A stretch of DNA of 14,620 nt from M55B157 sp965657825 (GCA_965657825.1 CBFHQG010000051.1:1-14620), one strand, 5' to 3'. Positions 5,497 to 14,620 are shown, counted from the first letter of the stretch. The notes: generated by a model from the letters alone, not told the origin. Made by a program: numbers and translations.

Positions 5497-7733
5497 CGAC
5501 GACCCGCGATCGAGAACTCGCCCATGAACGCAAGGCTGTCCAGGAGCTCTACGACCGGCTGGACACGGTTCGCGAGCGCGCCGAACATGACCTGCGCCGA
5601 GCTCGGCACGGGCAGACCGCCGGCACCCCGGGAGCGCAGACCGAGCAGGAGGCTTTCGTCCGGCTCTATACCGAACGACTCGGCTCACTCAACGCCGCCG
5701 AGCATCGATTGTGCTTCGGACGCCTGGATCTGATCGACGGATCGCACCGGTACATCGGACGCATCGGCCTGACCGATGATGACCAGCAGCCGATGCTGAC
5801 CGATTGGCGTGCTCCGGCCGCGGAAGGCTTCTACCAGGCCACGAGTGCTGATCCGCGTGACGTCGTACGCCGCCGACACATCATGACCGAGGGCCGAGAG
5901 GTCACCTCCCTGGAGGACGACGTCCTCGATCTCGACGCCCTCGGTGACGGGGTCATCGCCGAGGAGGATGTCCAAGGTGGCGGGGTACTGATGGCGGCGC
6001 TGGCGCGCAAGCGCACCGGGAGGATGCACGACATCGTCGCCACCTTGCAGGCCGAGCAGGACGCCATCGTGCGCTCTCCGATGCAGGGCATCCTGGTCGT
6101 CGAGGGCGGTCCGGGTTGCGGCAAGACAGTCGTGGCCCTGCATCGCGCGGCCTACCTGCTCTACACGCACCGAGACCGCCTCGCTCGAAGCGGCGTGCTC
6201 ATCGTCGGACCGAACCCGATCTTCCTGCATTACATCGAGCAGGTCCTGCCGGCTCTCGGTGAAACCGCCGCTGTCCTCGCGACCCCCGGGCAGTTGTTCC
6301 CCGGGATCGATGCCCAGGGCAGCGAGCCTGATCCCATCGCCGCGCTCAAGGGCGACCTGCGGATGGCCGATGTTGTCGCACGGGCGGTTCGCGCTCGTCA
6401 GCGTGTTCCCCAGGATGCGGTGGTGCTCGATGTCGGAGGCACCATCCTCACGGTGGCACCCGAGGTATTCGCAACCGCGATCGACCGCGGCCGCGCTAGT
6501 CGACGTCCGCACAATGTCGCCCGACGTTCCTATGCCCTGGCCATGCTCGATCTCCTGGCTGAGCAACTGGCTACCGCGCGCGGCCTCGATGTCCAAACGC
6601 GCCGCCCTGACCTGATCGCCGATCTGCGCGACAGTCCCGATGTGCGCCGCGAGGTGAACCTCGCCTGGATGCCACTGTCTCCTCAGCAGGTGATCACCGA
6701 TCTGCTGAGTGACCCGTTACGCCTGGCCGAGGCTGCGGGATCGCTGACACAAGACGAGCGGGCCCTCCTGCTGCGCCCCGCCGACTATCCCTGGACGCCC
6801 GCGGATGTACCGCTGCTCGATGAGGCCGCCGAATGCCTGGGAGCAGACGACGAAGCCGACCGTCGCGCTGAGGCGCGCGCCAACATCGAGCGCGCCCAGG
6901 AAGCCGAGTACGCCCAGGCGGTGCTCGAGATGACCGGCACGCGTGGGGTCTCCGCCGAGCAGTTGATCGACCGCTATGCCGAGCAAACCTCGTCGATGAC
7001 CGTTGCCGAGCGCGCTTCGACCGATCGGGAATGGGTGTTCGGTCACGTCGTGGTCGACGAGGCCCAGGAACTGTCACCGATGGCCTGGCGGCTGCTCGCG
7101 CGCAGATGCCCCTCGCTGTCGATGACCGTGGTCGGCGACCTCGACCAGGCCGCCACGGCCGCCGCGCCCGCACAGTGGGCCGATGTGCTGACCCGCCTGG
7201 CCAAGCCGCGCACCAAGGGTGAGCAACGGTGGCGGGTGGAGCGGTTGAGCATCAACTACCGCACCCCGCGCCCGTTCATGGAAGTCGCCCAGCAGGTGCT
7301 CGAGGACTTCGGTCGTACCCCGGCTGAGGTCACCTCGATTCGCGAGGGCGAACCGCCGCAGTGGGTCCCCTTGGGCTCCGATCCGATTCGAGGCATCGTC
7401 GACGTGGTGCTCGATGAACTACGCGATGAGGATCTCGGTCGACTAGCGGTGATCTGCGCGCAGGGTGCGGCGGCAGGATTGACGGAGGCGCTCGTCGAGC
7501 GCACCCCACCGGGCACCATCGGTCGCGGGGCCGACCGACTGGACTCCCCGGTCAGCATCCTCAGTGTCGCCGAAGCCAAGGGTCTGGAGTTCGACGTGGT
7601 GGTCATCGTCGAACCCGAGGCCATCGCCATCGCGAGCGCGCAACCGGGTCGCGATCTCTACGTGGCGTTGACCCGCGCGACACGGCGCCTGATCATCGCG
7701 GCGACCACACCGGAGTGGCTCGGCCCGCGCTGA
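5493..7733 (+). CDS. helR: HelD/HelR-type RNA polymerase recycling ATPase (UvrD-like)
   Basis: Superfamily 1 ATPase of 746 residues, the usual length of actinobacterial HelD/HelR, which enters stalled RNA polymerase, releases nucleic acid and in some species displaces rifamycins. The N-terminus (about 1-75) is a charged coiled coil, followed by the family block FGRLDL, YIGRIGL, DWRAPAA (76-110) and RRRHI. Walker A is GGPGCGKT (205-212, Lys211); a long insertion (about 270-510) corresponds to the HelD-specific region; Walker B is VVVDEAQE (519-526); further motifs are VGDLDQAA (547-554), INYRTP (587-592), AKGLEFDVVVI (695-705) and LYVALTRATRRL (722-733). ATG 5493 is preferred for its ATGA overlap with the small upstream ORF; GTG 5487 is an alternative. 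Distinguishing HelR from non-resistance HelD needs comparison. I saw no clear inverted repeat of the rifamycin-associated element type upstream. It converges with the peroxiredoxin gene after 14 nt. Confidence 0.9.
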   Translation: MTTTRDRELAHERKAVQELYDRLDTVRERAEHDLRRARHGQTAGTPGAQTEQEAFVRLYTERLGSLNAAEHRLCFGRLDLIDGSHRYIGRIGLTDDDQQPMLTDWRAPAAEGFYQATSADPRDVVRRRHIMTEGREVTSLEDDVLDLDALGDGVIAEEDVQGGGVLMAALARKRTGRMHDIVATLQAEQDAIVRSPMQGILVVEGGPGCGKTVVALHRAAYLLYTHRDRLARSGVLIVGPNPIFLHYIEQVLPALGETAAVLATPGQLFPGIDAQGSEPDPIAALKGDLRMADVVARAVRARQRVPQDAVVLDVGGTILTVAPEVFATAIDRGRASRRPHNVARRSYALAMLDLLAEQLATARGLDVQTRRPDLIADLRDSPDVRREVNLAWMPLSPQQVITDLLSDPLRLAEAAGSLTQDERALLLRPADYPWTPADVPLLDEAAECLGADDEADRRAEARANIERAQEAEYAQAVLEMTGTRGVSAEQLIDRYAEQTSSMTVAERASTDREWVFGHVVVDEAQELSPMAWRLLARRCPSLSMTVVGDLDQAATAAAPAQWADVLTRLAKPRTKGEQRWRVERLSINYRTPRPFMEVAQQVLEDFGRTPAEVTSIREGEPPQWVPLGSDPIRGIVDVVLDELRDEDLGRLAVICAQGAAAGLTEALVERTPPGTIGRGADRLDSPVSILSVAEAKGLEFDVVVIVEPEAIAIASAQPGRDLYVALTRATRRLIIAATTPEWLGPR

Positions 7734-7747
7734 TCACTCCGCATTGG

Positions 7748-8239
7748 TCAGGACTTCAAGGCGTCGACCACGCAACTGCCGAGGCTCGCCACCGCCGAGA
7801 AGCCGTCGTCCTCGGGCAGGAACGTCGTGACGACGCCGTCCTCGATCACCATCGCGTAGCGCTTGGATCGCGTGCCCAGGCCGAATCCACTCGCATCGAC
7901 GGCCATCCCGATCGCCTCGGCGAACTCACCATTGCCGTCCGACACCATGGTGATCTCGCCATCGACGCCCTGCGAGGCTCCCCATGCCTCCATGACGAAG
8001 GGGTCGTTCACCGCGATGCATGCGATGCGGTCCACACCGGCCGCAGATAGTTCGGCGGCCGACTCCACATAGGAGGGCAGGTGCTGACGCGAACAGGTCG
8101 GGGTGAACGCACCGGGAACGGCGAACAGCACTACCCGACCAGTGCCGAGCAGCTCACCGGTGGTCGTCGGCGACGGCGCGCCATCGACGGTGACGCGTAC
8201 GGCAATGTCAGGGATGCGGTCTCCGACAGAAATGGTCAC
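7748..8239 (-). CDS. Prx5-type peroxiredoxin
   Basis: Cytoplasmic thiol peroxidase of 163 residues reducing hydrogen peroxide and organic hydroperoxides. The signature PGAFTPTCS (42-50) places it in the Prx5 group, with peroxidatic Cys49 and Thr46 in the PxxxTxxC motif. Further family marks are CIAVNDPFVMEAW (74-86) and LGTRSKRYAMVIEDG near the C-terminal half. Cys156 in LGSCVVDAL is near the C-terminus, where the resolving cysteine lies in atypical 2-Cys Prx5 (human PRDX5 Cys151), so an internal disulfide is possible; Cys74 is also common in the family. Start is GTG at 8239, 5 nt after GGAGG (complement of 8245-8249). It lies last in a minus-strand series, 106 nt after a membrane-anchored protein gene, and may have its own promoter. 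The reductant is not encoded nearby. Confidence 0.93.
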   Translation of the reverse strand: MTISVGDRIPDIAVRVTVDGAPSPTTTGELLGTGRVVLFAVPGAFTPTCSRQHLPSYVESAAELSAAGVDRIACIAVNDPFVMEAWGASQGVDGEITMVSDGNGEFAEAIGMAVDASGFGLGTRSKRYAMVIEDGVVTTFLPEDDGFSAVASLGSCVVDALKS

Positions 8240-8345
8240 AGGGTCCTCCCGAGCAGTCAGCGGACCCCAGCGGCCCGGCGGTTGCAGACACTACCGATGC
8301 TGGCGCTACCCGGCGAGCCGGCGAGGGCTGCTGGCGGAGCCGCGA

Positions 8346-8777
8346 TCAGCAGGGGCTGGCGGGGGAAGATGAGGAGGGTGCTGAGGCCACGAGTTCGTCG
8401 AACAGCTGCGGGCACAACTGGGCTGCATCCGGGCTGACCGCGGCCACCTCACCGAGCAGGAACACCGCCTGGTCGAGACCATCGACTCCCAGGACACCGA
8501 GCAGCTGCGTGGACAACTGCTCGTACGCCGAGGCATCGGTGGCCGAACGGGAATCGGAGGCCAAGGCCGCGAGTTGCTCGTCGGTCAGTTCCGGCAGTTC
8601 GATGCCGTGGCGATGAGCCTGCGCCACGATGACCTCGGCCACCGTGGGTAGATCGTCGACCGCCTCGGAATCCTGGGTGAACCACGACGAGGCAAGCAGG
8701 ATGGCCACGAACCCCGCACACGCCAGTGCGATGCCGGCGGCAACCAGCACCAGCGGGCGCGACAGGCTTGCGTTCAT
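8346..8777 (-). CDS. Membrane-anchored protein of unknown function
   Basis: 143-residue protein with an N-terminal hydrophobic helix (about 8-31) and an extracytoplasmic part. The Cys at 20 lies within the helix and has no proper lipobox, so a lipoprotein is unlikely. The remainder (about 36-132) is acidic and helical (LPTVAEVIVAQAHRHG, LTDEQLAALASDS, STQLLGVLGVDGLDQAVFLLGEVAAV) and ends in a Ser/Pro-rich tail with a terminal Cys (SSSSPASPC; Cys122 and Cys143). I do not recognise a domain. The ATG at 8777 has no good Shine-Dalgarno sequence, and a different start is possible only inside the helix. It begins 51 nt after the stop of the mmsA gene on the same strand. Third-position GC is consistent with a real gene. 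Confidence 0.7.
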   Translation of the reverse strand: MNASLSRPLVLVAAGIALACAGFVAILLASSWFTQDSEAVDDLPTVAEVIVAQAHRHGIELPELTDEQLAALASDSRSATDASAYEQLSTQLLGVLGVDGLDQAVFLLGEVAAVSPDAAQLCPQLFDELVASAPSSSSPASPC

Positions 8778-8828
8778 ACCCAGAGGATCACACGCTGACG
8801 GCCACTGTGTCGACCGAGGGGCTCGGCT

Positions 8829-10331
<1,503 letters not shown>

Positions 10332-10380
10332 GGGGGCTCCTGATCAGTGCGGGTCCGCGGATACTCGCGGGGCTATGTGA

Positions 10381-11334
10381 TCAGCGTAGCCGGGCTCGAG
10401 GCTGGTCCTCGGGGTACATGGAGGTTGCCTCGGGAACCGTCGCACTCAGTCGCTGGATCTGCTCAGTGCTCAAGGCCAGCGATCCGGCCCGGGCGATCGA
10501 GTCGACCGTCTGCGGCCGCGACGCTCCGGGGATGGGGATCATCACCGGGGACAGTGCGGCGAGCCAGGCGAGCACGACCTCGTGGGCGGTCGCATCGACC
10601 TGCGATCCCACCTCGGCGAATGCGGCGTATCGGTCGCCGATCGTGCGGGCCTGATCGACCCCACCGAGGGGTGACCAGGGCAGGAACGCGATGCCGCGCT
10701 CCGTACAGGCCTGGAGGACCTCGGCATCTCCTCTGAAGCGCGGTGAGAACTCGTTCTGCACCGACACGATGCCGCCATCCTCAGGGCCGCCGACCTCATC
10801 TAGGGCGACCTGCAATTCGGCCAGGGTGGCGTTGGACAGCCCGATCATGCGGGCGAGTCCCTCGTCACGGACCGCGGCAAGGGAACGCACCTGCTCGGCA
10901 TACGTCAGCGCCGGATCATGTCGGTGCAGTTGGTACAGGTCCATCGTCTGGACTCCGAGGATCCGACGGCTTGTCTCGGCGGCGGCGAGGAGTCCGTCTC
11001 GGCTGGAGTCGCGCCCCCAGGTCTCTCCCGGTCCACGCAGGATCCCGCCCTTGGTGGCGATGAGCACGCTGTCGAGTGGAGCGTCTCCGGTGTAGGACCG
11101 CACCGCCGCCCCGACCAGTTCCTCGTTGTGTCCCATGGCGTCCCAGGAGGGGGCGTAGATATTCGCCGTATCCAGCAGGGTGATGCCCACATCGAGGGCA
11201 CGGTGGATGACCGCGAGACCACGCTCTCGGTCACCGGAATGCTCGGGGAAGGACACCGGCATGCACCCCAGCCCCATCACTGACACCCGCCGGTCGCCGA
11301 TCGTTCGCTGCTCCATCCCGGTCATGCTCGACAT
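10381..11334 (-). CDS. Aldo/keto reductase
   Basis: NADPH-type (alpha/beta)8-barrel oxidoreductase of 317 residues. The tetrad is visible: Asp55 and Tyr60 in LLDTANIYAP, Lys95 in IATKGG, and His137 in DLYQLHRHD. Other marks are IGLSNATLAEL in the middle, VQNEFSPRF, LPWSPLGG and IPIPGASRPQTVDSI in the cofactor-binding end. It is closer to the AKR groups acting on sugars and small aldehydes than to voltage-gated potassium channel beta subunits; the substrate is unknown. Start choice: ATG 11334, 11325 and 11316 are all in frame and none has a good ribosome binding site. TAGCGT 7 nt before 11334 suggests a leaderless mRNA beginning at that ATG. It is divergent from ndh with only 45 nt between, and precedes mmsA, with which it may be cotranscribed. 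Confidence 0.9.
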   Translation of the reverse strand: MSSMTGMEQRTIGDRRVSVMGLGCMPVSFPEHSGDRERGLAVIHRALDVGITLLDTANIYAPSWDAMGHNEELVGAAVRSYTGDAPLDSVLIATKGGILRGPGETWGRDSSRDGLLAAAETSRRILGVQTMDLYQLHRHDPALTYAEQVRSLAAVRDEGLARMIGLSNATLAELQVALDEVGGPEDGGIVSVQNEFSPRFRGDAEVLQACTERGIAFLPWSPLGGVDQARTIGDRYAAFAEVGSQVDATAHEVVLAWLAALSPVMIPIPGASRPQTVDSIARAGSLALSTEQIQRLSATVPEATSMYPEDQPRARLR

Positions 11335-11341
11335 GCCGGTG

Positions 11342-11347
11342 ACGCTA
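11342..11347 (-). promoter_or_regulatory. Putative -10 element of a leaderless aldo/keto reductase mRNA
   Basis: TAGCGT on the minus strand fits the TANNNT pattern of actinobacterial -10 boxes and ends 7 nt before ATG 11334. That spacing would put transcription start at or next to the A of the start codon. The missing Shine-Dalgarno sequence agrees with this. No -35 box was identified. Confidence 0.4.
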
Positions 11348-11379
11348 CTGCACGCGGCGGATCATGCGAGGATGCGCGT

Positions 11380-12597
11380 ATGAAGTCACGGGTGGTGGTC
11401 GTCGGCGCCGGATTCGCCGGCCTGGCGGCGGTCAAGGCTCTGCGCAAGGATCCGCGCATCGAGGCGATCCTCATCGACAAGCATCCCTATCAGCTGTTCT
11501 CCCCCCTGCTCTACCAGGTCGCCACCGGTGGATTACCCGAGGACGACATCGCCTACCCGGTGCGCGCTGCTCTGCCAGGTGTGACGTTCATCCGCGGTGA
11601 AGTCGTGCGGATGGACACCGAACGTCGCCGCATCCGCCTGGCTGACGCCCAGGAGATCGACTACGACCAACTCGTCATCGCAACCGGCAGCGTCGGCACC
11701 ACGTTCGGAATTCCCGGGGTCGAGCAGCACGCCCTGCAGATGAAGTCCATCGCGGATGCGCGGGTGATCAAGCAGCGGCTGCTCGGCACCTACGAGGAGG
11801 TGCAGGAGTCACGTCTGCCGCGCGAATCCCTGTGGGTGGTCGTCGTGGGTGGCGGACCGACCGGCGTCGAGGTGGCCGGTGCGGTCGCCGAACTTCAGCG
11901 CAGCATGAGCCGGGAGTATCCGACCATCGCCGATCACGCCCGCGTCACTCTCGTCGAGGCGGGCCCGCGCCTGCTGCCCTCGTTCTCACCGGAATCCAGC
12001 GAGCATGCGCGCGAGGAACTCACCGACCTCGGAGTGACGGTGAAACTCGACGCGGCCGTGGACCGGATGTACGAGCGCGACGTGCACCTGAAGAACGGTG
12101 AGATCCTGCCCGCCGGCACCGTGATCTGGGCTGCTGGCGTCGCCGCACCGGAGAAACTCAGCGAGGTCGGGGTTACTGGTCCGGGGCGGCGCCTGCTCGT
12201 CGACGACTACCTGCGTGTGCCGGGTGTCGACGGAGTCTGGGCGATCGGCGACTCCGCGGCCTATGACGACGATGGCACGATCCTGCCCATGGTCGCGCCC
12301 GTGGCGATGCAGATGGGGCGCCATGTCGCAAAGGAGATCATCGAATCGATCGATGGGGTGCCGCTGACACCCTTCTCCTATACCGACAAGGGTCAGATGG
12401 CCACGATCGGTCGGCGCCGGGCTGTTGCCGAGACCCCGCAGGGGATCCGCCTGCACGGCACCCCGGCGTGGTTGGCGTGGCTGGCCCTGCACGTCGGCTA
12501 CCTCGCGGGAGGCCGCAACCGGGTGAGCGTCATCGCCGACTGGGGCTGGAACTACCTGGCCTGGGGGATCGGCCCGCGCCGCGCGGTGATCGAGTGA
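11380..12597 (+). CDS. ndh: Type II NADH:quinone dehydrogenase
   Basis: Non-proton-pumping, FAD-containing NADH dehydrogenase of 405 residues on the inner face of the membrane, passing electrons to menaquinone. The FAD dinucleotide fold is at the start (VVVVGAGFAGL, 5-15), followed by HPYQLFSPLLYQVATG (35-50), LVIATGS (98-104), the NADH-binding fold VVVVGGGPTGVEVAG (153-167), AAGV (251-254) and the second FAD motif VWAIGDSA (286-293). The quinone/NADH region reads VAPVAMQMGRH, so the second Gln of the common QQ pair is Met. The C-terminus (WLAWLALHVGYLAGGRNR, IADWGWNYLAWG) is amphipathic and aromatic, the membrane-binding end. ATG 11380 follows GAGGA at 7 nt. Its TGA overlaps the GTG of the YczE-like gene by 4 nt. 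Confidence 0.92.
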   Translation: MKSRVVVVGAGFAGLAAVKALRKDPRIEAILIDKHPYQLFSPLLYQVATGGLPEDDIAYPVRAALPGVTFIRGEVVRMDTERRRIRLADAQEIDYDQLVIATGSVGTTFGIPGVEQHALQMKSIADARVIKQRLLGTYEEVQESRLPRESLWVVVVGGGPTGVEVAGAVAELQRSMSREYPTIADHARVTLVEAGPRLLPSFSPESSEHAREELTDLGVTVKLDAAVDRMYERDVHLKNGEILPAGTVIWAAGVAAPEKLSEVGVTGPGRRLLVDDYLRVPGVDGVWAIGDSAAYDDDGTILPMVAPVAMQMGRHVAKEIIESIDGVPLTPFSYTDKGQMATIGRRRAVAETPQGIRLHGTPAWLAWLALHVGYLAGGRNRVSVIADWGWNYLAWGIGPRRAVIE

Positions 12598-13310
12598 CGG
12601 GCGGGTCCCTCCGCCGCCTCCTGCCCTCGCGCTCTGTTCCGCTCACCCGCTGGCGCTCCGAGCGCCGATGGCGAGCGAAACCCTCGACCCTGGTCGTCCT
12701 CGTCGTCGGACTGTGGTTCTTCGGCACCGGTGAGGCGATGCTGGTCAACGCCGGGATCGGGGTGAGCCCGTGGACGGTGTTCGCCGAAGGCCTGTCGGTG
12801 CAGTTGCCCCTGGCGATCGGGACGACGTACTTCCTGACCAGCCTGGTGATACTCCTGCTGTGGATCCCTCTGCGGGAGCGGCTGGGACTCGGCACCATCG
12901 CGAACGCGATCGTGATCGCGACCGCCCTGCAGGTGATGATCGAGGTACTGCCGACCCCGACCGGGCTGGGCTGGCAGATCGCCCTCGTCCTCGCCGGCAT
13001 CGCCTCCATCGGTATCGGCAGCGGTCTCTACCTCACGACGAACCTGGGCCCCGGTCCTCGCGACGGCCTGATGACCGGCCTGCACCACCGCACCGGGATC
13101 GCGGTCACCCCGGTGCGCTTCAGTATCGAGATCACCGTGCTGGCCATCGGCTGGCTCCTGGGGGGGACGGTCGGGATCGGCACCGTCATGTTCGCCCTGC
13201 TGATCGGACCATCCGTGGGATACGGTCTTCGCCTGGTCGGCGTCCTCGCCGGGGCACGAGTTTCGATCCCGAATCCTCCCGACGGTCCCCATCCGGCAAC
13301 CGAGGCCTGA
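12594..13310 (+). CDS. YczE/YitT-like integral membrane protein
   Basis: Membrane protein of 238 residues resembling the YczE family, whose biochemical role is not established. After a basic N-terminus (RRLLPSRS, RWRSERRWRAKPS) there are about five hydrophobic helices: about 31-50, 70-90, 98-118, 124-145 and 167-205. The family pattern GIGVSPWTVFAEGLS follows the first helix and IGSGLYLTTNLGPGPRDGLM the fourth, with TPVRFSIEITVLAIGWLLGGTVGIGT before the end. The chosen start, GTG 12594, overlaps the ndh stop (GTGA) and lies just before the basic segment; the frame is open back to 12468 inside ndh but that part is not membrane-like. Translational coupling to ndh is likely. The link may only be shared expression. 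Confidence 0.85.
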   Translation: MTGGSLRRLLPSRSVPLTRWRSERRWRAKPSTLVVLVVGLWFFGTGEAMLVNAGIGVSPWTVFAEGLSVQLPLAIGTTYFLTSLVILLLWIPLRERLGLGTIANAIVIATALQVMIEVLPTPTGLGWQIALVLAGIASIGIGSGLYLTTNLGPGPRDGLMTGLHHRTGIAVTPVRFSIEITVLAIGWLLGGTVGIGTVMFALLIGPSVGYGLRLVGVLAGARVSIPNPPDGPHPATEA

Positions 13311-13333
13311 AGCGTTCTGGGCAAAACCGCCCG

Positions 13334-13352
13334 CGGCCTGGGCCGAGTTTCT
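13334..13352 (+). terminator. Weak candidate terminator after the YczE-like gene
   Basis: CGGCC (13334-13338) and GGCCG (13341-13345) form a short GC stem with a very small loop, followed by AGTTTCT. The stem is only 4-5 bp and the T-run is short, so this is a tentative call for termination of the ndh operon ahead of the dehydrogenase pair. Confidence 0.25.
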
Positions 13353-13427
13353 ATCATCGGACAATATCCAGCGGGATCACTCGACGGCAGCCTTGCCGCG
13401 AGGCCCGCATCCGAGAGGAGACTCATC

Positions 13428-14180
13428 GTGGGTGCTGGCGTCATCACAGGGGCTGCAAGCGGGATCGGACGCGCGACCTGCGTCGCGCTGGCCAGTCGAG
13501 GGATCCCCGTCGTGGTGGCCACCTATCCCGGTGATCCACACGACCCCAACCAGACCGTCGCCGCAGTCGAGGCCGTCGGGGGTGACGCGGTCATCATCGA
13601 GGTCGATGTGCGCGACAGCAGCCAGGTCGACGCGCTCATGGGTGAGGCGGCCAGCAGATTCGCAGGCATCGAGGTCGTCGTGGCCAATGCGGGCATCCTG
13701 CGGGATTCACCGCTGCTGGACATGACCGATGAGCGCTGGGACGACATGCTCCAGGTCGACCTGACCGGGGTCCTACGCACCCTGCGTTCCGCACGCCCCC
13801 ACATGGGACCGGGTGGGTCGATGATCGCTGTGTCCTCCATCGCCGGCGCGGTGTACGGCTGGCCCGATCACGCCCACTACGCGACGGCCAAGGCCGGCCT
13901 GATCGGACTGGTGCGGTCCCTTGCGATCGAACTCGCTCCCGATATCACCGTCAATGCGGTCGTGCCGGGAATCATCGAGACCCCGCAGTCCCTCGATCCG
14001 GTCAATTCGCTCGGACCAGAGGGCTTGAAAGCCATCACCGCATCGATTCCTGCCGGCCGGGTGGGGGTGCCTGAGGACATCGCCTCGATGATCGACTTCC
14101 TCGCCTCGCCCGGCGCTCGCTACGTCACCGGTCAGTCCATCATCGTCGACGGTGGGTACACCGTGCGGCTTCCTGTCTGA
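13428..14180 (+). CDS. Short-chain dehydrogenase/reductase (FabG-like)
   Basis: Classical SDR of 250 residues, probably NAD(P)-dependent interconversion of an alcohol and a ketone; annotated relatives are often called 3-oxoacyl-ACP reductase, but the substrate is not known. Cofactor motif TGAASGIG (7-14), ANAG (86-89), catalytic Ser137 in VSSIAG, Tyr151 and Lys155 in YATAKAG, and the C-terminal VTGQSIIVDGGYTV. The residue often Asn in the catalytic tetrad is Asp111 (VDLTG), also seen in many SDRs. The loop after strand 2 (ATYPGDPHD) shows neither a clear NAD Asp nor an NADP Arg. Start GTG 13428 is 7 nt after AGGAG (13416-13420). The AT-richer stretch 13346-13370 upstream is a likely promoter area. 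A second SDR follows after 39 nt. Confidence 0.9.
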   Translation: MGAGVITGAASGIGRATCVALASRGIPVVVATYPGDPHDPNQTVAAVEAVGGDAVIIEVDVRDSSQVDALMGEAASRFAGIEVVVANAGILRDSPLLDMTDERWDDMLQVDLTGVLRTLRSARPHMGPGGSMIAVSSIAGAVYGWPDHAHYATAKAGLIGLVRSLAIELAPDITVNAVVPGIIETPQSLDPVNSLGPEGLKAITASIPAGRVGVPEDIASMIDFLASPGARYVTGQSIIVDGGYTVRLPV

Positions 14181-14219
14181 CTCCTCCCCATCCGTCTCGT
14201 CCCACCATCAGGAGAATCC

Positions 14220-14620
14220 ATGTCGACAACTGGTCAACTCACCGGCCGCACCGCACTCGTCGTCGGGGGGGCCGGCGGAATCGGCAAGGCCATCGCGGCC
14301 GCATTCATCGTCGAGGGCGCGTCCGTTGCGATCGCCGATCGGTCTGTGCAGGCCGTAGAGCGCGAGGCGGCGGACATCGGGGCATCGAGCGGCATCGTGA
14401 TCGACGTCACCGATGAGGAGTCGGTCATCGCCGGTGTAGCGGCTGCACGCGAATCCCTGGGACGCATCGACATCCTGGTGAACTCCGCCGGCATCGCCAC
14501 ACAGGCTCCGGTCGAACAGATGCCCCTCGATATGTGGAACGAGACCCTCGCGGTGGATCTCACCGGAGTCTTCCTGGTGACTCACCATGTGCTCGGGGAG
14601 ATGATCGAGCGGAAGTCCGG
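14220..14620 (+). CDS. Second short-chain dehydrogenase (partial, cut by window end)
   Basis: Frame open from ATG 14220 to the right edge (133 codons); AGGAG (14210-14214) is 5 nt upstream. The visible N-terminal half of a classical SDR includes LVVGGAGGIGKA (the glycine-rich cofactor loop, with Gly in place of the usual Thr of TGxxxGIG), IADRS with an Asp at the end of strand 2 that favours NAD over NADP, IDVTDEES, ILVNSAGI and VDLTGVFLVTHH. The catalytic Ser-Tyr-Lys lies beyond the window, so activity cannot be confirmed. The arrangement with the preceding SDR suggests one operon and successive oxidation steps on related hydroxy compounds, possibly a polyol or sugar; that is inference. Confidence 0.87.
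   Translation, partial: MSTTGQLTGRTALVVGGAGGIGKAIAAAFIVEGASVAIADRSVQAVEREAADIGASSGIVIDVTDEESVIAGVAAARESLGRIDILVNSAGIATQAPVEQMPLDMWNETLAVDLTGVFLVTHHVLGEMIERKS

Noticed and set aside
6694..7173. Arg-rich minus-strand frames opposite helD and similar antisense frames elsewhere.
   Set aside because: Composition is typical of shadow frames in GC-rich genes; no start signals or motifs.
8240..8345. GC-rich inverted repeat CCGG/CCGG around 8310 as a terminator.
   Set aside because: Stem of only 4-5 bp and no T-run on either strand.
12468..12593. Earlier start for the YczE-like protein inside ndh.
   Set aside because: The extra residues are basic shadow sequence; the GTGA overlap start fits operon architecture and membrane topology.
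13340..13375. Operator-like palindrome before the first short-chain dehydrogenase.
   Set aside because: Only 3-base arms around GGACAATATCC; not distinguishable from chance.

Overview
The window is GC-rich and its reading frames strongly favour G or C at third codon positions. Shine-Dalgarno sequences of the GGAGG type precede most genes, and 4-nt stop/start overlaps are common. With a HelD/HelR-type RNA polymerase ATPase, an MtrA-like repeat ahead of an L,D-transpeptidase and a YczE-type membrane protein, this suggests a high-GC Gram-positive actinobacterium. Genus cannot be fixed from the sequence. It looks like ordinary chromosome: I found no mobile element, CRISPR array, rRNA, tRNA or origin, and no gene-free stretch longer than about 170 bases.

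Layout. (1) 1-2000, minus strand, extracytoplasmic theme: a 58-residue two-helix membrane protein, then a DsbB-type quinone-linked thiol oxidase with an unusual extra C-terminal cysteine loop, then a Thr/Val/Pro-rich repetitive surface protein with a signal peptide and a C-terminal membrane anchor, and the possible start of another gene at the left edge. (2) 2136-4078, plus strand: a tandem universal stress protein translationally coupled to a threonine-aldolase-family PLP enzyme. (3) 4204-5250, plus strand: an anchored L,D-transpeptidase preceded by tandem GTNAC repeats. (4) 5329-7733, plus strand: a 55-residue ORF whose stop overlaps the start of a HelD/HelR ATPase. (5) 7748-11334, minus strand: in order of transcription aldo/keto reductase, methylmalonate-semialdehyde dehydrogenase, a membrane-anchored protein of unknown function and a Prx5-type peroxiredoxin. 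(6) 11380-13310, plus strand: type II NADH dehydrogenase overlapping a YczE-like membrane protein. (7) 13428 to the right edge, plus strand: two short-chain dehydrogenases, the second cut by the window end.

How the genes may work together. Several relate to the cell envelope and redox balance: DsbB re-oxidises a secreted thiol oxidase and passes electrons to quinone, Ndh feeds the same quinone pool, and Prx5 removes peroxide. L,D-transpeptidase cross-links peptidoglycan, and the Thr-rich protein probably projects from the surface. HelD/HelR clears stalled RNA polymerase and in related actinobacteria can give rifamycin tolerance. The rest is general catabolism. No single large novel system is evident. 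The most original signals are small: two short coupled genes, a relocated cysteine pair in DsbB, and a structured leader that places the ribosome binding site of the surface protein in a hairpin loop.
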